Assembly (NCBI GenBank): GCA_024694625.1
Contig: JAILJP010000108.1
Span: 1-55,130, forward strand
Direction: 5' to 3'
Source of the DNA: Lachnospiraceae bacterium
GTDB lineage: Bacteria; Bacillota; Clostridia; Lachnospirales; Lachnospiraceae
DNA: 55,130 bases
Below, in pieces: positions 9,541 to 15,669 of the stretch. Position 1 is the first letter of the stretch. Each line of letters opens with the position of its first letter. The notes under the pieces are model-generated. The model was not told where the DNA came from. It did not search any database and was given only the letters and a program-made list of their open reading frames with translations. Both the position numbers and the translations under genes were made by a program.

Positions 9541-9559
9541 TCCTATGGTTTTAGTAGGA
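9541..9559 (-). promoter_or_regulatory. Operator-like dyad upstream of metY
   Basis: TCCTA, a 9-nt spacer, TAGGA, with flanking T and A runs. The same 5-9-5 dyad, with TTTTCCTA on one side and TAGGATT on the other, occurs at the cysK transcription start (11179-11197). The best candidate ligand is the Rrf2-family regulator encoded between the two genes. Confidence 0.55.
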
Positions 9560-9566
9560 TTTCAAG

Positions 9567-9593
9567 TTAAAGAGAAAGGTGCTTTTCGCACCT
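9567..9593 (-). terminator. Weak terminator or attenuator between rrf2 and metY
   Basis: On the minus strand AGGTGC, a GAAAA loop and GCACCT are followed by the T-rich tail TTCTCTTT. The 6-bp stem is short and the tail broken, so partial read-through into metY is likely. Confidence 0.45.
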
Positions 9594-9597
9594 ACTC

Positions 9598-10032
9598 TTA
9601 AATCACATAAGAATCCGACTGCGCCATATGCCAGTCAACCAAATCCTGAAGTGAGATATTGTCCACCACATCATTGATGGCTTTATCCAGTTTCTCCCAT
9701 ACCATAACCGTAACACAATCACCGGAGCGAACGCATTCTTCAGATTCCACTCCTACGCATGATACAGGAGAAAGACTTCCTTCGGTCAAACGAAGAATAT
9801 CTCCAACAGTATATTCTTTTGGTTTTCTGCGGAGCACATAACCGCCGCTGGCACCCCGGATGCTGCGCACGAAACCTGCCTTGTTTAATACAGATATTAT
9901 CTGCTCCAAATATTTCTCTGATATCTCCTGACGCTTTGCGATATCCTTCAGGCTCACCGGATCCCCTGTATCGTAAATCGCCAGGTCCAGCATGAGTCGA
10001 AGGGCATATCGACCCTTAGTAGAAATCTTCAT
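9598..10032 (-). CDS. Rrf2-family transcriptional regulator, likely of cysteine metabolism
   Basis: A 144-residue Rrf2 protein with an N-terminal winged helix-turn-helix (begins MKISTKGRYALRLMLDLA; recognition part near RQEISEKYLEQII). In this family CymR controls sulfur metabolism with CysK as partner, and IscR senses Fe-S clusters. Its place between cysK and metY supports a CymR-like role. Unlike typical CymR it has three cysteines in the loop where IscR binds a [2Fe-2S] cluster: C-x7-C-x5-C within PVSCVGVESEECVRSGDC. It could therefore sense Fe-S status or redox. The ATG follows AAAGGAGAT; cysK ends 20 bases upstream. CymR and IscR-like roles cannot be separated from sequence. Confidence 0.85.
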   Translation of the reverse strand: MKISTKGRYALRLMLDLAIYDTGDPVSLKDIAKRQEISEKYLEQIISVLNKAGFVRSIRGASGGYVLRRKPKEYTVGDILRLTEGSLSPVSCVGVESEECVRSGDCVTVMVWEKLDKAINDVVDNISLQDLVDWHMAQSDSYVI

Positions 10033-10052
10033 ATGCTTATCTCCTTTATTTT

Positions 10053-10982
10053 TTATGAGAATAAGGGTGTAGATAAATATCTGTCTCCTGAATCAGGAAG
10101 TAACACCACGATATTCTTTCCTTTATTTTCCGGACGTTTCGCAAGAATAAGTCCTGCCTTCAAAGCTGCTCCGGAAGAAATACCAACCAAAACGCCTTCG
10201 CTTCTGGAGAAAGCTCTTCCCTCTTCGAAAGCATCATCGTTTTCAATGGTGATAATCTCATCATAAATCTCTGTATTTAATACAGAAGGTACAAATCCTG
10301 CTCCGATTCCCTGAATTTTATGAGGACCGGCGTTTCCTGTGGAAAGTACCGGAGAAGATGCAGGCTCTACAGCCACGATCTTCACGTCAGGATTCTGTTC
10401 CTTTAAATATTCGCCAACACCGGTAACGGTTCCACCGGTACCTACACCTGCTACAAAAATATCAACCTTTCCTTCGGTCTGTTCCCAGATTTCAGGACCT
10501 GTAGTAGCTTTGTGAGCTGCAGGGTTTGCAGGGTTATCAAACTGTCCCAAAATAATGGAATTGGGTGTTTCCTTTTGAAGTTCCTCAGCCTTTGCAATAG
10601 CTCCCTTCATTCCCTTTGCACCATCGGTCAAAACCAGGTTTGCACCGTAGGCTTTTAAGAGATTTCTTCTTTCCACAGACATGGTGTCCGGCAAAGTAAG
10701 AATTGCGGTATAGCCCTTTGCAGCTGCTACTGCTGCAAGACCAATTCCGGTATTTCCGGAAGTAGGTTCAATAATGGTTGCTCCCGGTTTTAGCTTTCCA
10801 CTCTTTTCTGCATCTTCAATCATGGAAAGAGCTACTCGATCCTTTACGCTTCCTGCGGGATTTAAGTATTCCAACTTAGTAAGAAGATTTACTCCTTCCA
10901 CTCCTGAATTCTTAGCATAGTTTTTTGCATTTAACAAAGGTGTATTTCCAACTAATTCTAAAGTACTATTAATAATTGCCAT
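10053..10982 (-). CDS. cysK: Cysteine synthase A (O-acetylserine thiol-lyase)
   Basis: PLP enzyme that makes cysteine from O-acetylserine and sulfide. The PLP lysine is K47 in PAGSVKDR; the substrate-binding loop TSGNTG and the phosphate-binding glycine loop [10 protein letters not shown] are intact. The length of 309 residues is standard. The ATG follows GGAGG. It heads a cysK - rrf2 - metY unit with a consensus promoter about 230 bases upstream, an operator-like dyad over the start region and a 15-codon leader ORF. In Bacillus, CysK also binds the regulator CymR, and the adjacency here would suit such a complex. Confidence 0.95.
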   Translation of the reverse strand: MAIINSTLELVGNTPLLNAKNYAKNSGVEGVNLLTKLEYLNPAGSVKDRVALSMIEDAEKSGKLKPGATIIEPTSGNTGIGLAAVAAAKGYTAILTLPDTMSVERRNLLKAYGANLVLTDGAKGMKGAIAKAEELQKETPNSIILGQFDNPANPAAHKATTGPEIWEQTEGKVDIFVAGVGTGGTVTGVGEYLKEQNPDVKIVAVEPASSPVLSTGNAGPHKIQGIGAGFVPSVLNTEIYDEIITIENDDAFEEGRAFSRSEGVLVGISSGAALKAGLILAKRPENKGKNIVVLLPDSGDRYLSTPLFS

Positions 10983-11113
10983 TTTATTTTCCTCCGTGAT
11001 GTTTTGTTTTCAATATTTATATCAGTATCTTCGATCTTCTATTTTTTGTATGAAAAGTATTTTAAAAAAGAAGTCTATATTCTTATCATTTTTCTACAGT
11101 AATCTCACTGTTT

Positions 11114-11161
11114 TCAACATCGTGCCATACTGTAAGAAAGCCAGTAATTATCTCGTTTCAT
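11114..11161 (-). CDS. Short leader ORF upstream of cysK, ending in cysteine
   Basis: A 15-codon ORF, MKRDNYWLSYSMARC, with a good SD (AGGAG, about 8 bases before ATG). It lies between the cysK promoter and the cysK gene, 131 bases before the cysK start codon. The last sense codon is TGT (Cys), directly before TGA. The placement suggests a leader peptide whose translation reads out cysteinyl-tRNA, but no strong terminator follows, so the mechanism is unclear. It could be a chance ORF; the SD and the terminal Cys codon argue against that. Confidence 0.5.
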   Translation of the reverse strand: MKRDNYWLSYSMARC

Positions 11162-11178
11162 TTGACCATCTCCTATTT

Positions 11179-11197
11179 TCCTACCTGATTACTAGGA
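11179..11197 (-). promoter_or_regulatory. Operator-like dyad at the cysK transcription start
   Basis: TCCTA, 9 nt, TAGGA, the same design as the metY site at 9541. It begins about 14 bases downstream of the -10 hexamer, so a bound repressor would block initiation or early elongation. Confidence 0.55.
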
Positions 11198-11210
11198 TTA
11201 GTATGAGATG

Positions 11211-11239
11211 ATTATATTTGAGACCATTTCCATTGTCAA
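11211..11239 (-). promoter_or_regulatory. Consensus sigma-A promoter of the cysK unit
   Basis: On the minus strand TTGACA, a 17-nt spacer and TATAAT: a full match to the sigma-A consensus. It would start transcription near 11204, just before the operator dyad and the leader ORF. Confidence 0.88.
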
Positions 11240-11298
11240 CCTCTTTTTCAAAAAAAAATGAAAATGGTATAAAACCAGATTCAACGAACGCGTTCTAA

Positions 11299-11328
11299 TT
11301 GTCACACATATATTCTACATGATATAAT
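11299..11328 (+). promoter_or_regulatory. Candidate sigma-A promoter of the Ig-like surface protein gene
   Basis: TTGTCA, an 18-nt spacer and TATAAT on the plus strand, about 100 bases before the ATG at 11430. The leader that follows contains a tandem repeat. Confidence 0.6.
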
Positions 11329-11373
11329 ATTGTATACACAAATATTTGCAGATTCTGACAAAACATTCAGTCA

Positions 11374-11409
11374 CATATAGGCATCAATTATCATATAGGC
11401 ATCAATTAT
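11374..11409 (+). repeat. Tandem 18-bp direct repeat in the leader of the surface-protein gene
   Basis: Two perfect copies of CATATAGGCATCAATTAT end to end, finishing 11 bases before the SD (AAGGAGG). It may be a paired protein-binding site or a slippage product. Confidence 0.8.
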
Positions 11410-11429
11410 TATGAAGTAAGGAGGTTTTT

Positions 11430-14297
11430 ATGAATTATGTTATAACCAAAGGCAAGCGCTTTTTTGCCCTGCTATTTACTTTATTATTAGCATTTTCCAT
11501 ACTTACAGAAAGCACTCCCCAATTGGTTTACGCTAATAATGATACCATTCGTCGTCAGGCAGACACTTTAACTGGATATGATATTTCTTTTTCAGGTCAT
11601 ACCATAACATATGACGAAACCAATGGTGATGGTGTGATTACCGCCGTACTTGGCACCTACTCCAACGATGCCTTTACGGAATTAACAGAAGATGTTACAT
11701 ATGCATCAGAAAACAGAGAATTAAGTTGGACCGGAGACACTGAAACACCCTATGCTTTAAACATTACCAATCATACCGGCTCTACTATAGGAGTCCGTCT
11801 GCCCTCTTCAGGCACTGAAACAACTATCTCTAATAATGAAACTCAATCCATTCTTTTAGATTCTGATAACGGTTCTCACTTTGAATTTTTCATTGTTAAC
11901 GAACAAGGAAATGGAACCGGTGGCGATCCAGGCGAAGGACCTCCCATGGTTGGAAATCAAACTGCAAATATCCGGTTGTCTGCAGAATTAACCTGGGATA
12001 CCTCTGAGCGTCAGGACAACGAACTGGATATGTCTGTCCGTATTGCCCACGACGATGGCGATGCAACTGAAGCAAACCAAGTATATTGGAATCGATTCTT
12101 TAAAGGAGAAAACTCCGGTGCTATTACTACAATTGATCCTATGACATTTGACAATATTAGCTATAACTACGTAAGCGAGGAAAGCAATGACAAAACAAGA
12201 TTTTGGTTCGGTTCTTCTCTTTTAACTAAATTTACAGAAATCACGATCACCTCCTATAGTTCCAATGACTATACAGGACTCATTGAAAGCAGCACCATGT
12301 ATGCCGCTAGTGCAGCTAGCGGTAATGTCCCCATATTTTTTGATTATCGCATCCAGGACGATGTGGTAAATAGTTATTATGATCATTCTATTTGGTTTCC
12401 AATTTCTGTAACCCCCGGAGCATCTTATAGCATTGAGGTAAAACTAGCATCTACTACCCCCACGCGAGTAGAAAACTATGAACAACTTAGTTCGGAAGAT
12501 GCAAGTTCTTCTCTTGCAAACAGTGATGTGCAAGTAGGAAATTTTGGTTGGAAATATCAAAGTGATAACCCCAATGATGATGACTATATCGGTGGCGGAC
12601 GCATTGAATTCGTCTCATTAAACTATGATGGGGATACCCTGTCCATGGAACAGATGTCCGATGAAAGAGGACGGGGTCTGTCCTGGTCCGAGGATACCAC
12701 CGGAGGAGAAGCCGTTCTTCCCTGTGGTGCAGAAATAACCGTAAAACTCATTCCGGATGCTGGAAAACAGCTAACCTCTTTTACATTAAATGGCCAGAGT
12801 TTTCAAACATCCGACACTGTATCCCAATATACATTCCGCATCTCACAGGGAAATTTCCATTTAGGTGCGCATTTTACAACGGTGGATAATACAGTTTCTT
12901 CCCATGCTTCTTCCGTAACGGCAGGAAGTATTGCTTTATCAAACGGCACCATCGATTCCGGTACAGCAAATCTGGATGTTACTACTACAAATGATAATTC
13001 TCTTGCCACGGCAGCTGCAAACGAAGGTTATGATATAGATACCACAGTAGATTTGACTCTTAGTCAGCTGGTATATAAAGGTACAAATAATGCCTCTGAT
13101 GCTTGGAGAAACCAAATCAGTGATTTAAATGGAAACACAGCCACTGTAGCCTTAAAACTAGCTAATGCACCTGCTGGTGATGAAGTAGAAGTATTTCACA
13201 ATCATAACGGTGTGATATCAAAAGTGGATTCCAGCTATGATGCAGGTACAAACACAGTGCTTTTTACCACTACAGGCTTCTCCAATTATACGATTGCCAG
13301 CAAGTCAACGAAAGCAACTGGTATCAAACTAAATAAAACCTCCCTTATATTAGCAAAGGGTAAATCAGCCACTTTGACAGCTACTCTTACGCCCTCATCA
13401 GCAAAAGACACAATCACTTGGGAATCAGATGACTCTAAAATTGCCAGTGTAAGTTCCAGCGGGGAAATAACAGCTAAAAAAGGTGGAACCACTACCATTA
13501 CCGCTACCACAGCCAGTGGGAAAAAAGCAACCTGTAAAGTCACAGTAGCCTCTATCACATTAAACGCATCATCCACAAAACTACAGGTAAAGAAAACCAC
13601 AAGTTCAGTAAAAATATCTGAAATGACCTATGCAAAAGACAAAATATCTTCTGTAAAATCAAACAATACTTCTGTTTTAAAGGTTTCTTCAGTAAATAAA
13701 AGCAAAAATTCCTTTAAACTGACTGCCCAAAACAAAACTGGAAAAGCGACTGTAACCATAAAAATGAAAAGTGGCGCCAGTGCCTCTTGTAGGGTAACGG
13801 TACAAAAAGGGGAAGTAACAACAAAAAAACTTACACTGTCAGATTCAAAATTAACCATTCAAACCAAAAAGACTGCTACATTGACTGCAACCAGAAATCC
13901 TGTTACAGCGACAGAAAAAATCACCTGGACTTCTTCAGACACAAACGTAGCTACTGTAAATAAAAATGGAAAGATTTCCGCTAAAAGGGCGGGGACTGCA
14001 ACCATCACTGCTATAACATCCAATGGTAAGAAGGCCAAATGCAAAGTAACCGTTAAAAATCCAAAGGTCACTTTAAAGAAGACATCTGTATCCATTGCAA
14101 AAGGGAAAACATATACCATTGGAATTAAATCCTCTTTTCCTTCCAATGACACAGTAAAATCCTATAAATCCAGCAACACAAAAATTGCCTCTGTAAGTTC
14201 AGGCGGCGTTGTCAAAGGAAAGAAAAAAGGAACTGCAACCATTACAGTCACCATGAAAAGCAAAGCCACCGCAAAACTAAAGGTAACTGTTAAATAA
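11430..14297 (+). CDS. Secreted surface protein with C-terminal Big_2 (Ig-like) repeats
   Basis: A 955-residue protein with a signal peptide (charged start, hydrophobic core at about 11-27, likely cleavage near 36). The N-terminal 600 residues are acidic, Thr/Ser/Asn-rich and unrecognised. From about residue 628 there are four bacterial Ig-like group 2 units, ending in the typical CKVTV strands (about 628-708, 709-790, 797-875, 876-955); the second is divergent. The tail is strongly Lys-rich, which could bind acidic wall polymers. I see no LPxTG motif, membrane anchor or SLH domain. Big_2 domains occur in adhesins and wall-associated proteins. The ATG follows TAAGGAGG. The gene stands alone on the plus strand and ends at a strong terminator. 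Confidence 0.82.
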   Translation: MNYVITKGKRFFALLFTLLLAFSILTESTPQLVYANNDTIRRQADTLTGYDISFSGHTITYDETNGDGVITAVLGTYSNDAFTELTEDVTYASENRELSWTGDTETPYALNITNHTGSTIGVRLPSSGTETTISNNETQSILLDSDNGSHFEFFIVNEQGNGTGGDPGEGPPMVGNQTANIRLSAELTWDTSERQDNELDMSVRIAHDDGDATEANQVYWNRFFKGENSGAITTIDPMTFDNISYNYVSEESNDKTRFWFGSSLLTKFTEITITSYSSNDYTGLIESSTMYAASAASGNVPIFFDYRIQDDVVNSYYDHSIWFPISVTPGASYSIEVKLASTTPTRVENYEQLSSEDASSSLANSDVQVGNFGWKYQSDNPNDDDYIGGGRIEFVSLNYDGDTLSMEQMSDERGRGLSWSEDTTGGEAVLPCGAEITVKLIPDAGKQLTSFTLNGQSFQTSDTVSQYTFRISQGNFHLGAHFTTVDNTVSSHASSVTAGSIALSNGTIDSGTANLDVTTTNDNSLATAAANEGYDIDTTVDLTLSQLVYKGTNNASDAWRNQISDLNGNTATVALKLANAPAGDEVEVFHNHNGVISKVDSSYDAGTNTVLFTTTGFSNYTIASKSTKATGIKLNKTSLILAKGKSATLTATLTPSSAKDTITWESDDSKIASVSSSGEITAKKGGTTTITATTASGKKATCKVTVASITLNASSTKLQVKKTTSSVKISEMTYAKDKISSVKSNNTSVLKVSSVNKSKNSFKLTAQNKTGKATVTIKMKSGASASCRVTVQKGEVTTKKLTLSDSKLTIQTKKTATLTATRNPVTATEKITWTSSDTNVATVNKNGKISAKRAGTATITAITSNGKKAKCKVTVKNPKVTLKKTSVSIAKGKTYTIGIKSSFPSNDTVKSYKSSNTKIASVSSGGVVKGKKKGTATITVTMKSKATAKLKVTVK

Positions 14298-14303
14298 CAT
14301 AAC

Positions 14304-14350
14304 AAAAAAGGGCTGTCGCACTAAGAAATTAGTGCGACAGCCCCTTTTTT
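14304..14350. terminator. Strong bidirectional terminator
   Basis: A perfect 15-bp stem (14310-14324 with 14329-14343) closed by a GAAA tetraloop, with A6 on the left and T6 on the right. It can serve both the surface-protein gene (plus) and the ECF S component gene (minus), which converge here. Confidence 0.95.
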
Positions 14351-14372
14351 AGGGACGGTTCTTTCGTCTTCA
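14351..14372 (+). repeat. Dispersed GGGACGG repeat, copy D
   Basis: AGGGACGGTTCTTTCGTCTT then CA. It starts at the very base after the T-run of the terminator and ends 5 bases before the stop codon of the ECF S gene. Confidence 0.85.
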
Positions 14373-14377
14373 TTTTT

Positions 14378-14950
14378 TTATTGAATCTGGCGTTTTCCGA
14401 TGCCAACGATTTGAACAATAACCGTACTAAGTACCAGGTTGATTGCCAATTCTACAAAGAAGTTGATTCCAACGATTCCAAAAATAATGTAAGCTGCGCC
14501 GTTTTCAAAACCTGCTTCCGTAGCCCAAGTAGAAAGGGTGGGATAAAAGAATAAAAAGCATCCCAAAACAAAGATTCCTGTGTTTACTACCGGAGCTACA
14601 ACTCCTGCTACCACCGTTGCAAACAAACTACTCTTTCCTTTTAACAAACGATATACCACTCCGGCGCAAAGTCCGGCCAAGGTACCTTTTACAAGTACAG
14701 TTGCTATTGTTCCCGGAATGGATATCGCCATAAACGCAGTTGAATCAGTTAATAATACAACCACACTAAAAACAAATCCCAGCCACGCTCCTGCCTTTGA
14801 TCCATAAAGAGCTGCACCAACAATAATCGGAACTAATACCAATGTAATCGAAAACATTCCAAAACGTATATTTAATGCCAATGCCTGTAAAATAATCACA
14901 ATCGCAGTAAGAAGTCCCATACCAACAATGGTCTTTGTATTTGATTTCAT
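14378..14950 (-). CDS. ECF transporter S component (substrate unknown)
   Basis: A 190-residue, very hydrophobic membrane protein with about six helices, as in the substrate-binding S components of energy-coupling-factor vitamin transporters. Such proteins capture a vitamin or cofactor precursor and dock on a shared EcfAA'T module, which is not in this window. Family-like features are the LVPIIVGAALYGSKAGAWLGF segment around residues 38-58 and a C-terminal NFFVELAINLVL helix. No riboswitch is recognisable in the leader to show the substrate. The ATG follows AGGAGG. The gene is monocistronic, between the terminator at 14304 and the structured island at 15030. Confidence 0.8.
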   Translation of the reverse strand: MKSNTKTIVGMGLLTAIVIILQALALNIRFGMFSITLVLVPIIVGAALYGSKAGAWLGFVFSVVVLLTDSTAFMAISIPGTIATVLVKGTLAGLCAGVVYRLLKGKSSLFATVVAGVVAPVVNTGIFVLGCFLFFYPTLSTWATEAGFENGAAYIIFGIVGINFFVELAINLVLSTVIVQIVGIGKRQIQ

Positions 14951-15029
14951 TTTTTCCTCCTAGTTTCAACCGTTTCCGGATTTTCCTACACCATATTATC
15001 ATTCTGTAGAAAAATAGCAAGTGGGGAAT

Positions 15030-15054
15030 GGGGGACGGTTCTAGTGTCTTCACA
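15030..15054 (+). repeat. Dispersed GGGACGG repeat, copy E
   Basis: GGGGACGGTTCTAGTGTCTT then CACA. It forms the left boundary of the structured island; an inverted copy (F, 15631-15652) forms the right boundary. Confidence 0.85.
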
Positions 15055-15076
15055 TTTTAGATTTGCCGGAGAATAC

Positions 15077-15291
15077 CGGGCGGGCTTAATTATATTAATG
15101 GCTTGTAGTTATCATAAGTTTCCTCGGCACCGTTTCCGCTTCACCTCGACTAGTTGAATGTCTGTAAAGTCCTGACTCCTAAAGTCGTCAGGCCAACAGC
15201 CATACAACGGATTCTCGGATCCGCTCCACGGATGTCTCTCGGAAACCAATGACAACCACAAGCCAATATACCTTATAACAAAGCCCGCCCG
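15077..15291 (-). ncRNA. Structured palindromic element E1 (possible RNA, minus strand)
   Basis: A 215-base element closed by a perfect 11-bp inverted repeat (CGGGCGGGCTT with AAGCCCGCCCG). An inner 26-bp arm pairs 15098-15123 with 15241-15266; three of its non-Watson-Crick positions become G-U pairs only if the minus strand is transcribed. The core has a hairpin, on the minus strand CCTGAC - GACTTTAGGA - GTCAGG (15192-15171). Blocks shared with E2 are CGGTGCCGAGGAAA, GACTTTAGGA, AGACATCCG and the outer GGGCGGGC. I do not recognise a known RNA family. Confidence 0.55.
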
Positions 15292-15363
15292 TAATTACAA
15301 AATACTACACCTGCCCCACAACAACCAAACTGCAGCATTTTCGTATTCTCCTCACCCCGCGAA

Positions 15364-15632
15364 CATTTTTGGGATTATGGTTTCTTGGTGAGGCGGGCAT
15401 AGTTTTAGTATTATGCAACGTGAGGATTACTGCTTTCCGACAGACATCCGCGGAGCGAATGTGCAATACACTGCGTACAGCCGTTAAGCTCGCGACTTTA
15501 GGAGCGAGCACTACGGATGTTCGCCGGGATGGAACGAGCGAAGTCGGTGCCGAGGAAAGCAGTAATCCTCACGTTGCAAAATTATAAAACTATATAAGCC
15601 CGCCCACCCCAGAAACCATAAGACAAAAAATG
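15364..15632 (+). ncRNA. Structured palindromic element E2 (possible RNA, plus strand)
   Basis: A 269-base element homologous to E1 in the opposite orientation. Its long arm holds a perfect 24-bp inverted repeat (15414-15437 with 15574-15597), and an outer pairing extends to CATTTTT/AAAAAATG at the ends. The core hairpin is GCTCGC - GACTTTAGGA - GCGAGC (15488-15509): the same loop as E1 on a different but still complementary stem. It ends 37 bases before the hydE start codon, so on the plus strand it could also act as part of the hydE leader. Confidence 0.55.
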
Positions 15633-15652
15633 AAGACGAAAGAACCGTCCCT
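15631..15652 (-). repeat. Dispersed GGGACGG repeat, copy F
   Basis: On the minus strand AGGGACGGTTCTTTCGTCTT then CA, identical over this length to copy D. It ends 17 bases before the hydE ATG, where a -35 box would normally be expected. Confidence 0.85.
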
Positions 15653-15669
15653 GTGTTACAATTAGTCAC

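Larger units (their letters stand above)
10983..11429. other. Divergent intergenic region between cysK and the Ig-like surface protein
   Basis: This 447-base gap holds the cysK promoter, operator dyad and cysteine-ending leader ORF on the minus strand (11114-11239). On the plus strand it holds a promoter and a tandem repeat in front of the surface-protein gene (11299-11409). The stretch 10983-11113 is A+T-rich leader RNA of cysK with a small hairpin (ACAGT, 6-nt loop, ACTGT) right after the leader ORF. Confidence 0.65.
15030..15652. mobile_element. Composite non-coding island: two structured palindromes framed by inverted repeats
   Basis: About 620 bases with no credible gene. The order is repeat E (plus), element E1, a 72-base spacer, element E2, repeat F (minus). 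E1 and E2 share conserved blocks and are in opposite orientation. The inverted terminal repeats and palindromic content resemble a non-autonomous mobile element or an RNA-encoding cassette, but there is no transposase and I can see no target-site duplication. The type is inferred. Confidence 0.45.

Noticed and set aside
12803-14152. Several minus-strand open frames inside the Ig-like surface protein gene
   Set aside because: They are mirror frames of the repetitive Thr/Lys codons in the Big_2 repeats and have no SD or family similarity.
14951-15029. Riboswitch in the leader of the ECF S gene at 14378
   Set aside because: Only a small hairpin (TCCGGAAACGG region) is visible; no known aptamer pattern could be identified by eye.
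15369-15587. A 72-codon plus-strand frame inside element E2
   Set aside because: The sequence is explained by palindromic arms and conserved RNA-like blocks; the frame has no SD and is not preserved in E1.
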